Source of the DNA: Magnetococcales bacterium
Lineage (GTDB): Bacteria > Pseudomonadota > Magnetococcia > Magnetococcales > JADFYX01
Length of the DNA: 64,000 bases
Assembly: GCA_015232405.1 (NCBI GenBank)
Contig: JADFZS010000004.1
Span: 22,357-86,356 of the forward strand
Direction of reading: 5' to 3'
The translations under genes and the position numbers were made by a program. Under the pieces are notes generated by a model. The model was given only the letters and a program-made list of their open reading frames with translations, had not been told where the DNA came from and made no database searches. Shown in pieces: positions 36,952 through 46,198 of the stretch (positions within the stretch are counted from its first letter, which is position 1; each line of letters opens with the position of its first letter).

Positions 36952-37797
36952 TTAAACCTGATGCCCATCAATTTTGTTTAAAATTTGTTTAATTGCGGGA
37001 TAGCCAATTGCGTCATAGTAGTCTACCAGTCCAGCATTGCACTTCATAATAACATAGAAAATCATTTTATTATGTTTATTCCAACTATAAAACTCAGCTA
37101 AACTGGAAGCTCTCTCTATTCTGTGGGTATTTGTCTTACCTACAGCAAAAACCTGATCCAGATAATCTTGGCTACAGGTAAGATATCCTTGGGTAAAATA
37201 GTTAAACAATGTTTTAAAATGTTCGGGGTCGGTTGTATAATCCTCCATTTTGAATGTCTCTGCTTTGGAGGCCAAGATAGAGGCTTCAAAATGCATGGCG
37301 TGGCCGACATTCCAGGTAAACAGTAGCTCCATATCTGTTGTAGATATCTGTTCATTTTCAGCAATATTTGGAAAACAGTTTAGAGATACCAAATACTGTA
37401 TCATATCAGCATTAACTCTGCTGAACTGGTCCAACATTATTTTATAGTTATGGTGGTTTTGTGGTTTTTGGGATTCAGATAGATGGTGGTTGAACAGGGA
37501 AGATATCCTCTGTATGGGATCTCTTGTTAAAAATCCAAAGGAGCCTCCCAAATCACTAATGGGTTTTTCCATATGGCTGCCGTGATAACCATGGATACCA
37601 CCCACCCATAGACCGTTTTTCGCTCTGGCTTTCAGCCCTTTAGCAAAATCTAAACAGGTTAGTTCTTCAGTATTTCCACTATCTTCAAAATGCCTGGTCC
37701 CATGATAACATTGTAAATCTTCATGTATACTCAGAACTTTAGCCAACCAACTTGTGGCTGTTCCTCCCCAGGAAGAGGCATAAAAAATGTTTCCCAT
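36952..37797 (-). CDS. Sulfotransferase-like protein
   Basis: 281 aa. The N-terminus YASSWGGTATSWLAKVLS fits the PAPS 5'-phosphosulfate loop of sulfotransferases (usually shaped RSGTTWL), and FLTRDPIQRISSLFNHHL fits the 3'-phosphate motif (RDPxxRxxS). Acceptor unknown. The ATG-distal region has no membrane segment. Confidence 0.65.
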   Translation of the reverse strand: MGNIFYASSWGGTATSWLAKVLSIHEDLQCYHGTRHFEDSGNTEELTCLDFAKGLKARAKNGLWVGGIHGYHGSHMEKPISDLGGSFGFLTRDPIQRISSLFNHHLSESQKPQNHHNYKIMLDQFSRVNADMIQYLVSLNCFPNIAENEQISTTDMELLFTWNVGHAMHFEASILASKAETFKMEDYTTDPEHFKTLFNYFTQGYLTCSQDYLDQVFAVGKTNTHRIERASSLAEFYSWNKHNKMIFYVIMKCNAGLVDYYDAIGYPAIKQILNKIDGHQV

Positions 37798-38100
37798 ATC
37801 ACCCTGTAATGTTTTTTTTCCATATTAAAAAAAGATTATAATCCCATGACTTAGTTTCATACTATATGCTTATAACCCACTTAGCAAAAATGTATTTGGT
37901 ATTCAGTAGATATGTAAAAGAGGTTTGTATAACCTTAAATTTTATTTACAAACGATAATAAGCCTTAAAAATAAATGCGTGTTTTTATTCCCATTTATAT
38001 GAAAGTGGACTTTATTTTATAATAAATGCAGGATGGTTGTTTATCAGGATGTTGAATTTATGAAACTGTTGGTGTGGGAGTGAGCCAATTGAATGCCATA

Positions 38101-38270
38101 AACCTAGAAACAGCAGTTGTCAGCACGCACCTGACGCAACCTATTGATTCATCTGGCATAACAGATCAAAGTCTCATCACCAATAATAAGGTGACTTCGA
38201 TTTGCTCTGTTACACCAGCTAAACCAATATGTTACGCCATGCACGCACCGCCAACCGCCGTTTCTAGGTT
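38101..38270. repeat. Palindromic repeat A, copy 2 (170 bp)
   Basis: Inverted relative to copy 1 at 11137-11303; I count three substitutions and a three-base loop insertion. Ends are AACCTAGAAACAGCAG and CGGCGGTTTCTAGGTT-type (shown as CCGCCGTTTCTAGGTT on this strand). In this orientation the G.U-tolerant RNA strand is the minus strand. The element lies across the 5' end of the gene at 38239-39372. Confidence 0.9.
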
Positions 38271-39372
38271 AAAAGTTTTCATCATTTTGTTTTTATTGTT
38301 AATATTCTACTCTGTTGGGGTTGTTAATGCTGCTGTAAACAAACATCGTATTATGATAGTCAGCAGTTATCACAAGAGCTATCTGTGGTCTCAGGACACC
38401 AACAAGGGTGTATGTGCTGCTCTGTTGGACTTTGCATATCTGGACAGTTTGCAGCAAGCAGAGATTTTGACAAACAATAATTTTGTTGAAAGCTCCCGGG
38501 CAATTATCAAAAAATTGTGGATGGATACCAAACGCAAAAACTCTCGCCATGAGTTGGCAATAACCTCAGCAAGGATTGTTAAAGCGATAGAGCTTTTTAA
38601 ACCAGATATATTACTGCTAGGTGATGATAACGCCACAAATTATATAGGAAATTATTATTACAACACAAGCTTACCCATTGTTTTTTGGGGCATGAACGGA
38701 ACCCCTCCGAAATATGGCCTTATAGATTCTGTAGCAACACCTGGACACAACATAACAGGGGTATATCAAGCAGGATATCTAAGGGAAGGGGTTGAGTTTC
38801 TTGTAAAACTGTTGCCACACATTAAGACTATGGCTATTCTTTCGGACAAATCCCCAACTGGACGCTCAAAAACAAAAATTCTGCATAAATTGGCCCAGGA
38901 TGGAAAACTACCAGTTAGATTGGTTGGTACCGTGGGAACAAACAACCTTACAAGATGGCAAGTCAGGGCTTTGGAGTTGGCAAGTAAAGCCGATGCTTTT
39001 TTTGTACTTAATCACAACACAATAAAGGATGAAATGGGCCGCTCTGTACCACAGTTGCAGTTAGGTGCGTGGTATCTACGTAATATTAATAAACCAGATA
39101 TCGGCCATGAAAAGCAGTTTGTTGAAGAGGGTCTACTGGGTGCTGTTGATGATTCTGGCTATAAGCAGGGATATGAAGCTGTCCGTATCGCCAATAGAAT
39201 AATTGGCAAAGGGGCAAATCCTGCTTTTATATCATCCTACGCCCCATCAAGGGGTAAATTTATTGTTAATCTGCAACGGGCAAAAATGTTGGGGTTAGAC
39301 CATTTAATTAAAGGCAACCCGATAGTTGAGGAAACAATTGAAAGAGCCTTGGCTCTGGATACATACCCATGA
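38239..39372 (+). CDS. ABC-type substrate-binding protein (ABC_sub_bind family), N-terminus derived from repeat A
   Basis: About 378 aa from ATG 38239. The mature part, from HRIMIVSSYHKSYLWSQD, resembles the ABC_sub_bind periplasmic family; the segment PDILLLGDDNATNYIG is typical. The signal peptide core (VFIILFLLLIFYSVGVVNA) follows directly after repeat A2. The first 11 residues (MHAPPTAVSRL) are encoded by the repeat, so the insertion supplied or replaced the translation start. The frame stays open back to 38074 through the whole repeat. An ATG at 38060 (MKLLVWE then stop) may be the former start. Confidence 0.75.
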   Translation: MHAPPTAVSRLKVFIILFLLLIFYSVGVVNAAVNKHRIMIVSSYHKSYLWSQDTNKGVCAALLDFAYLDSLQQAEILTNNNFVESSRAIIKKLWMDTKRKNSRHELAITSARIVKAIELFKPDILLLGDDNATNYIGNYYYNTSLPIVFWGMNGTPPKYGLIDSVATPGHNITGVYQAGYLREGVEFLVKLLPHIKTMAILSDKSPTGRSKTKILHKLAQDGKLPVRLVGTVGTNNLTRWQVRALELASKADAFFVLNHNTIKDEMGRSVPQLQLGAWYLRNINKPDIGHEKQFVEEGLLGAVDDSGYKQGYEAVRIANRIIGKGANPAFISSYAPSRGKFIVNLQRAKMLGLDHLIKGNPIVEETIERALALDTYP

Positions 39373-39466
39373 GAACTTATTGAAATATTTGACTGAATGT
39401 AGTAAAAGATCTACTTGACTTGAGAAAAGCAATCATTATCACTTAGAAGTTTATTCAGGATAACTA

Positions 39467-40492
39467 ATGAAGGCATTAAGATTTTATACATATTTGGTAT
39501 TTGGATTGATCATTGCTTCTTTTCATCCAAATATTGGTCATAGCGCAGAAAACAGACTGCCACTGCAGGGAGCTGGCTTCTCTGATCCCAATGCAACTGT
39601 AAAAAAACCTTTGGCCTGGAGTCAAAAAGCTATAACCTATCCTAAATGGGCAAAGAGTGCTGATCTTGCCATGGTGCTGGATCAACAGGTCTACCACTCA
39701 TTGCTAACTGATGTGCAGAGCTATGCCAAAGAGCAAAATATCAAGGTTGCGGTTTCAGAAGGTCGCTGTGGAAATACCAAAAAGCTTCTTAACAAACGAG
39801 GAGTTGATATTGGAGGTTGGTGTTGTCCACCGGGAAACTTTGATCGACTGCCCGGCCTTAAATTCCACACCATTGGTATTGGTGCTTTGGCAATTATTGT
39901 TCATAAAGATAACCCCATAGATAACCTGACTTTGCAACAGGTAAGAGATATATTCCAGGGAAAAATTACCAATTGGAATCAGATAGTTGATGGCTCAGCT
40001 TTGAAAGGTGGCAACCTTCCTATACGTCCATCTGTTCGCCTCCATTGCAAACCACGCCCTGGTCACTGGCGACTCATCTTGGACAACGAAAATCTTTTCG
40101 GCTTTAATGTTGAGGAGACGGGAACCATCCCCAATATGATCCTAAAGAGTGTCTCCAACTATCCCGGTTCCATAGGGTTTGAAACTTTGGGCCATCTTGA
40201 CCGCTACAAGAATGAAAGTTTTTTGAAGGTTCTTAAAATAGACGGTGTTGACCCCAACGATTCCAAAGCCTTGGCCCAGGGACGCTACCCTTTTTATAGA
40301 ACCCACAGCCTGACCACCTGGCAGCAAGAATCAGCAGCCAACCCCCATGCAGATAAGATGGTCTCCTATGTTATCAAACTTATAGAGTCCAAAGGTTTAA
40401 TGAACAACCCCTACAAGATTGTCCCTGCAAGTTATCTAAGAGAAGCTAAATGGCAGTTTAAAGGGGAAGAGTTGGTTGGTATCCCTAAATGA
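39467..40492 (+). CDS. PstS-like periplasmic substrate-binding protein
   Basis: 341 aa with a signal peptide (to about residue 26, GHSA). The PBP-like fold of phosphate-binding proteins is visible: IGALAIIVHKDNPIDNLTLQQVRDIFQGKITNW near residues 145-177. Cysteines occur as SEGRCGN and GGWCCPPGN. Its stop overlaps the start of the histidine kinase by four bases, so it probably delivers a ligand signal to that kinase and is not a transporter part; no permease is nearby. Confidence 0.82.
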   Translation: MKALRFYTYLVFGLIIASFHPNIGHSAENRLPLQGAGFSDPNATVKKPLAWSQKAITYPKWAKSADLAMVLDQQVYHSLLTDVQSYAKEQNIKVAVSEGRCGNTKKLLNKRGVDIGGWCCPPGNFDRLPGLKFHTIGIGALAIIVHKDNPIDNLTLQQVRDIFQGKITNWNQIVDGSALKGGNLPIRPSVRLHCKPRPGHWRLILDNENLFGFNVEETGTIPNMILKSVSNYPGSIGFETLGHLDRYKNESFLKVLKIDGVDPNDSKALAQGRYPFYRTHSLTTWQQESAANPHADKMVSYVIKLIESKGLMNNPYKIVPASYLREAKWQFKGEELVGIPK

Positions 40493-42396
40493 CAGAACCA
40501 CAAATAGAGGTTGACTCCCCTCCAGTCAGGAAAAAGGGGCGGTTATCTCTCACAGTAAAACTAATTTTTCCCGCTATGATAGCTGCCCTTATATCATGGT
40601 TATTACTGGACTATCTGCAAAACCAAACAACAAAAAAAACATCTGACAACCATCTAATGCAGATGATCAAGCAGCAGTCCTTGGAAGATAGAAATAAGCT
40701 GGATGGATATTTTAAACAACAGAGTGATATAGTTAAAATATTTGTGCGTTTAGCTGTATTTAGAGACTATATGGAGGAACAGGAAGCTGTAGGCTGGACA
40801 GAACAAAACCCCAGTGAAGTTTTAACCTGGACCGGATACACACCATGGATGCCGGATCGGGCATCTACCCGAAAATTTGCTGGTGGTGCTCCTATATTTC
40901 TCCTTTTTGACCCCCAAGACAGGCTGCGTGAAATTTTTATGGGGATGCCAAATAGAGCTTTTCAAGGATTTATAGCTGATATCGATCCCAGCATGTTGGT
41001 TTTAGAAGAGGAGGAGACCACCCTGCTGGAGCACAAAAAAAAGCTCTACCTCATTTCTACAGCCAAAGCCCCCATGAATGAAATGGGTATGCCCAGAGCC
41101 ACCCTTGCTATGGTGATTCCCATTGATGACAGCTTTCTTTTGAGCTTTCACCGCCGTGAGTTGGCCAAAGGAATCGTTGCTTTTTTAGATGTACGTAACA
41201 AAAAAGTAATTGCTAGCAGCCACCCTTTAAAAGTTCCCGATGGAATTTCAACTACCAAGCTCAAGAATACATACAATGTGGATTCCACATCCTACTTTGA
41301 TTTTGATTATGCCTCGGATCTACCGATTGAATTTGCCTCCTTAACTCCTCTTATTGATATGCAGATGTTGGCCCAGGAGATGGTCTCATCACAACGTACC
41401 TACCGTTTTTTCACGGCAGGCCTGTTAATAGTCGCCTTCGGGGGTATTTTAACCTGGGTAGCTGGCAAACTGCGCAATTTTAGCCAACAGATGATCAGCT
41501 ATTCACGACAACACCTTGGCATTATCGGTCAAAGAGAAGAGGTAGAGCGGGATGAACTCGAACGAATTGGCAGCCAGTTTATCCGACTTGTGGATGAAAT
41601 GGTATTGACAAGAAAGAGGGAGGAACTACAGCAGGATAAATTAATTGAAACAGAAAAAATGGCTGCTTTAGGTAGCTTGGTCGCTGGAGTTGCCCATGAA
41701 ATCAACACCCCCATAGGAATTGCCTTTACAGCATCCTCTTTTTTAGAAAAAGAGAGCATTGATATAAAAGTAAAATATGACAACCAAAAGTTAAGCAGGT
41801 CTGATCTGGACAGATATATCGATCTATCCCGTGAATCATCCCAGCTGATCTTTTCCAACCTTGATAAAGCTGCCAATCTTGTACGCAGTTTCAAACAGGT
41901 CGCTGTGGACCAATCTAGTGAGCAGATAAGGACATTTTTAGTAAAAGAATTTATTGCAGGCGTTTTGGATACCTTAAGCCCTCTGCTAAAACGTACCCAA
42001 CACACAGTGGATTTGGAATGTGCCGAGGATTTAAAGATCACCAGCTATCCTGGAGCCTTTTCGCAAATAATAACCAACATGATTAATAACAGCTTACAAC
42101 ACGGCTTTGAAGAGGATACAGCTGGCAAGATCAAAATATCTGTCTATATGAAAAACAACCTTTTTGAATTTCATTTTTCAGATAACGGAAAAGGTATGGA
42201 TGAAGATCTTTTAAATAAACTTTATGAACCTTTTCACACAACGAAACGTTCAGAGGGTGGAACCGGACTGGGTATGCACATTGTGTATAATCTTGTATCA
42301 CAAACCATCGGCGGCTCCATCAACTGCCAAAGCAGCCCTAGCAAAGGCACCCATTTTATCATTCACAAAGAATTTGTGGATAATACCTCCTTATAA
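40489..42396 (+). CDS. Membrane sensor histidine kinase
   Basis: 635 aa. Membrane helices near 25-45 and 305-325 enclose a periplasmic sensor of about 260 residues. A HAMP-like linker leads to HisKA (LVAGVAHEINTPIG, His near 404) and HATPase (NNSLQHGFEE, DNGKGMDEDLLNKLYEPF, GGTGLGMHIV). It starts within the stop of the PstS-like gene. No response regulator is adjacent; the chemoreceptor genes follow. Confidence 0.93.
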   Translation: MTEPQIEVDSPPVRKKGRLSLTVKLIFPAMIAALISWLLLDYLQNQTTKKTSDNHLMQMIKQQSLEDRNKLDGYFKQQSDIVKIFVRLAVFRDYMEEQEAVGWTEQNPSEVLTWTGYTPWMPDRASTRKFAGGAPIFLLFDPQDRLREIFMGMPNRAFQGFIADIDPSMLVLEEEETTLLEHKKKLYLISTAKAPMNEMGMPRATLAMVIPIDDSFLLSFHRRELAKGIVAFLDVRNKKVIASSHPLKVPDGISTTKLKNTYNVDSTSYFDFDYASDLPIEFASLTPLIDMQMLAQEMVSSQRTYRFFTAGLLIVAFGGILTWVAGKLRNFSQQMISYSRQHLGIIGQREEVERDELERIGSQFIRLVDEMVLTRKREELQQDKLIETEKMAALGSLVAGVAHEINTPIGIAFTASSFLEKESIDIKVKYDNQKLSRSDLDRYIDLSRESSQLIFSNLDKAANLVRSFKQVAVDQSSEQIRTFLVKEFIAGVLDTLSPLLKRTQHTVDLECAEDLKITSYPGAFSQIITNMINNSLQHGFEEDTAGKIKISVYMKNNLFEFHFSDNGKGMDEDLLNKLYEPFHTTKRSEGGTGLGMHIVYNLVSQTIGGSINCQSSPSKGTHFIIHKEFVDNTSL

Positions 42397-42578
42397 TTCA
42401 ATCAGTTACACATCAGCATAACAAACTTTGTTAACATCAATTAATTTATTAATAGGATAAATTAAAACATTGATGTACTATGGGCAGACTAACAGGATTT
42501 TATTGCATTATAGTTTTAAATATCAACATGTTATCTCCATTGATCTGGGGGGTTCTTTAGCTTGAGAAGGGCAAATAT

Positions 42579-44948
42579 ATGAATCTTTTTGTATCTTTAC
42601 TTAACGTAAGAGGCCGGGTTAATCTGATAATTGTACTTGCTGTACTAGGAATGGTTGTTAGCGGTGTAGTATCAATAAGCGGAAAAGAGAAAGAGCTGTT
42701 AGAAGACCGTAAAACCCAGACAAAAAATCTGGTTGAAACAGCATTTGGAGCTATTAAACATTTCTATGAGCTTGAACAGGGTGGCAAAATGACCCGCTCT
42801 CAGGCCCAGCTACAGGCCAAATCGGTCATTAAATCACTCCGTTATGCCGGTACAAACTATTTTTGGATCAACGACTATTCTGCAGTAATCGTCATGCACC
42901 CCATCAAACCAAAACTTGATGGTAAGGATCTTTCAGAATTTAAAGATAAAGGGGGTAAAAAACTTTTTACCGAATTTACCACGGTTGTCAAAAAGCATGG
43001 TGAGGGATTTGTTGACTATCTCTGGCCAAAACCGGGGCTGGAAGAACCAGCTGGTAAAATATCATTTGTTAAAGGTTTTAAACCCTGGGGATGGATTGTC
43101 GGTTCCGGCATATATGTCGATGATATCAAGGCAAAATTTTGGCAAGATGCCCAAGATTTAGCCAAGACATTGGTGGTTATTGCCATCATTCTAGCCTTTG
43201 TAGCTTATGTTCTCTCTTTGACCATCATAAACCCCATAAAAAAAATATCTGCCGTGATAGCCGATATGGCTGAGGGAGACTTAACCCAGCGCATTGATAT
43301 TCCAACAAAATCTGACGAGATATACAATATTGGTCATCTGGTAAACAAAATGGCAGACAGTCTTTCTGACAATACCCGCTCCATTCGTCTGCAAGCCCAG
43401 ACAGTTTTGGCAGTAGTCAGAGGGTTGAGCAGATCGGGAAAAATGCTTGAGTCCGACTCCTCTCATATCCATGAAATGATAATCCAATCCATCAAAGATA
43501 ACGATGAAATTGATGTTGAGACTACCAACCTTAAAAATAGTGTTGATGAGGCAGCCGATGATATTCAAGGGGTTAGTGGCAGGGTTGGTCAACTATCGGG
43601 AGAGATACAGACCATTGCGACTGATTCTGACAATGCCAGTACCAATGTTACCAATATGGCATCTGCAGCCGAGGAGATGACCGCAAATATCACTAGTGTA
43701 AATGATAGCTTGGAGAAGGTCAGTGGCTCTGTTACCACCATTGCTACCTCTATAAAAGAGATGACCGACTCATTGGAGGGGGTCAGGGTATTGTGTGAAT
43801 CGGCCTCCACCATATCAAATCAGGCTAGCGGCCTAGTTGAAGAGAACCAGACCATTATGACCTCCCTTTCAGACTCTGCACAAAAAATCGGTAACGTGGT
43901 GGAGATTATAAGTGGTATCGCAGAACAGACCAACATGCTGGCACTAAACGCTGCAATTGAAGCAGCTGGAGCTGGAGAGGCTGGTAAAGGCTTTGCCGTG
44001 GTTGCCAACGAGGTTAAAGAGTTGGCTCGGCAGACCGTTGATGCCACCATGGAAATTTCAAACATGGTAAACGAGATCCAGAAAAAATCCTCCGAGGCTA
44101 CCAATACAACAGATCAGGTAACAGATGCGTTTAAAAATATCAACAAGTCCAACCAGGAGATAACCACAGCCATTACCGAACAGAGTGATACAGTTGTCAA
44201 TATCTCTACCACCATGAACAATGTCGAACAGGCATCAGGTGAGGTGAGTCGCAACATGCAGGAGCTGGCAAGTGCAGCCCAGGAGGTCTCCCATAACGCT
44301 CAAGAGGCGGCATCCAACACCTCTTCCATTGCCTCCTCTTCCAATAGAGCAGCAACCGAGGCCGATACTTTCTCCCAGGAGGTTAGTAGCATCAGTGATA
44401 AAACCCAACAGATAAAGGGGTTGGGTGATGGCATTTTTACAGCTTCTGCTGCTGTTAAGGAGAACTTTATCAAAATAAGTGATCTAAACTCTTTAATAGC
44501 AAACATGATCAACCATACTGTGCAGATGACTCATGTAGTTGAAAATGCAGGTGTCAGTCTACAAGAGGAAGTTAAAAGCCTGGATATTGGCAAACTGCCT
44601 TTGGATATCCAGACCATTAAACACCACCACCTGACTTGGATGAGCAACTTAAGCCAGTTGACAATGGGTCGTGAGAGCAAACACTCCATTGATAATGTTC
44701 GTTCATCCAAAGATTGTGACTTTGGTAAATGGTATGAAGGTGAGGGTAAAAAACTACTTGGTCATCAACCGATATATGCCCAATTGGGTAGTGTACATAG
44801 AAAACTTCATGAACAGGGAGCCAAGGTATTGGATGCCTGTCGAGGAGATAACCCAGATCAAGCAGGGCAGATGTACGAGGATATGGAGCCAACGAGAGAT
44901 GAGTTATTTAAATTGTTGGATGATCTATATCTATTGCAATCCAATTAA
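42579..44948 (+). CDS. Methyl-accepting chemotaxis protein with Cache sensor and CZB domain
   Basis: 789 aa. Helix (about 12-30), single Cache domain (about 35-190; [16 protein letters not shown] and [16 protein letters not shown]), helix (about 205-225), HAMP, long coiled signalling domain with the hairpin tip [20 protein letters not shown], then a C-terminal CZB zinc-binding domain (about 685-760) recognised by [13 protein letters not shown] and VHRKLHEQG with the conserved His/Cys set. CZB domains respond to zinc or its oxidation by hypochlorous acid. Confidence 0.93.
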   Translation: MNLFVSLLNVRGRVNLIIVLAVLGMVVSGVVSISGKEKELLEDRKTQTKNLVETAFGAIKHFYELEQGGKMTRSQAQLQAKSVIKSLRYAGTNYFWINDYSAVIVMHPIKPKLDGKDLSEFKDKGGKKLFTEFTTVVKKHGEGFVDYLWPKPGLEEPAGKISFVKGFKPWGWIVGSGIYVDDIKAKFWQDAQDLAKTLVVIAIILAFVAYVLSLTIINPIKKISAVIADMAEGDLTQRIDIPTKSDEIYNIGHLVNKMADSLSDNTRSIRLQAQTVLAVVRGLSRSGKMLESDSSHIHEMIIQSIKDNDEIDVETTNLKNSVDEAADDIQGVSGRVGQLSGEIQTIATDSDNASTNVTNMASAAEEMTANITSVNDSLEKVSGSVTTIATSIKEMTDSLEGVRVLCESASTISNQASGLVEENQTIMTSLSDSAQKIGNVVEIISGIAEQTNMLALNAAIEAAGAGEAGKGFAVVANEVKELARQTVDATMEISNMVNEIQKKSSEATNTTDQVTDAFKNINKSNQEITTAITEQSDTVVNISTTMNNVEQASGEVSRNMQELASAAQEVSHNAQEAASNTSSIASSSNRAATEADTFSQEVSSISDKTQQIKGLGDGIFTASAAVKENFIKISDLNSLIANMINHTVQMTHVVENAGVSLQEEVKSLDIGKLPLDIQTIKHHHLTWMSNLSQLTMGRESKHSIDNVRSSKDCDFGKWYEGEGKKLLGHQPIYAQLGSVHRKLHEQGAKVLDACRGDNPDQAGQMYEDMEPTRDELFKLLDDLYLLQSN

Positions 44949-45012
44949 TGGGTGAAGTTACAGTTAAGAGCATTTGTCTTGTAATTTAGATTTTGCGAAA
45001 AAGGAGGAAGAT

Positions 45013-46188
45013 GTGAGTCCACTAGCTAAATTGGGTAATGGGAAATCAGACCACTCAGATACCATTAGTCAATCCACATTTTTAATTGGAGGAAAAGCTT
45101 TAAGACTTGCTAATATTTCTGAGGAGATCAACGCAATTACCCACTCTCTGCAAAGTTGTGATACACAGGGAGCAACATCAAATATAAGCAGATTAAATGA
45201 TCAAGTCAGTCAAATGCGTGAGCTATTGGACAATGCTCTCTCAATCCTTGCCGTTGTTAAAAATGGTAGTAAGGCCATAGGGTTGATTGCCGATCAAACA
45301 AACATATTATCAGTAAACGCAGCTATTCAAGCGGCCCAATCAATAGGCGTTTCCGGTATGCGCTTCTCGGTTGTGGCCCACGAAGTAAAACAGCTTGCCA
45401 CCCGCTCCAAAGAGACAGCAATTGATATTTCAACACAGCTTGAAGCTTTGATAGATAGCTTTAACAAACTACAGCTAGAGATTGATAAAAGTATAGAAGG
45501 GGCAGTTTTAGCAAGAGAAAAAGTTGCGGGAATAACCACAACAAACAACGATTCCAGCCAGCGACTTGATAGGGTTGGGGAGCTGTTAAAAGAGGCTTTT
45601 GAACGTGAAAATCAGCAGCTTAAACTACTGATAAAAACCGGTGTAGAGACTGAGCACTCCCCATATTGTGAAAAAGCCATGGAGACAGCAGCACTAATTG
45701 GTGAAACATTTGCCCAAGCCATCAAAGATAAAAAGCTAACAGAAGATGCGCTCTTCAGCTCTGAGTATACTAAAATTGATGGAACCAACCCGGAACAGTT
45801 TACAACCCCATATATAGAATTTACCGACCGGATTCTGCCAACCATTCAAGAGCCAGTCTGTGAATGGGACCCCAGAATTGCGTTTTGTGCTGCTGTAAGA
45901 ACTGACTCTTTTCTGCCGACCCATATACTCAAGGTCTCAAACCCCCAACGACTCTATGCAAAAACAGCTGAAGATATTGCATGGAATGATGCCAACTGTC
46001 GTAACCACAGGTTTTTCAAGGATCCGACAGGTTTGGCTGCTGGGCAAAATCGTGAACCATGTATGGTACGGGTTTACGATAGAAAAGTAGGGGAAAACAC
46101 AGTTATCATGTATGATGTATCAGCACCAATAATGGTGAATGGCAAACATTGGGGCGGACTGCGCATTGGCTATAAAGCAACTGAATAG
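45013..46188 (+). CDS. Soluble chemoreceptor-like protein with C-terminal cysteine-containing sensor domain
   Basis: 391 aa from GTG 45013, chosen because AAGGAGGA lies five to seven bases upstream. No membrane segment. Residues about 30-215 form a shortened receptor signalling helix with DQTNILSVNAAIQAAQ and FSVVAHEVKQLA. Residues about 230-391 are a sensor-like domain seen at the C-terminus of many proteobacterial receptors (ILPTIQEPVCEWDPRIAFCA, NCRNHRFFKDPTGLAAGQN, YDVSAPIMVNGKHWGGLRIG). It follows the Cache-CZB receptor and may work in the same array. Confidence 0.85.
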   Translation: MSPLAKLGNGKSDHSDTISQSTFLIGGKALRLANISEEINAITHSLQSCDTQGATSNISRLNDQVSQMRELLDNALSILAVVKNGSKAIGLIADQTNILSVNAAIQAAQSIGVSGMRFSVVAHEVKQLATRSKETAIDISTQLEALIDSFNKLQLEIDKSIEGAVLAREKVAGITTTNNDSSQRLDRVGELLKEAFERENQQLKLLIKTGVETEHSPYCEKAMETAALIGETFAQAIKDKKLTEDALFSSEYTKIDGTNPEQFTTPYIEFTDRILPTIQEPVCEWDPRIAFCAAVRTDSFLPTHILKVSNPQRLYAKTAEDIAWNDANCRNHRFFKDPTGLAAGQNREPCMVRVYDRKVGENTVIMYDVSAPIMVNGKHWGGLRIGYKATE

Positions 46189-46198
46189 CTATGTTTAA

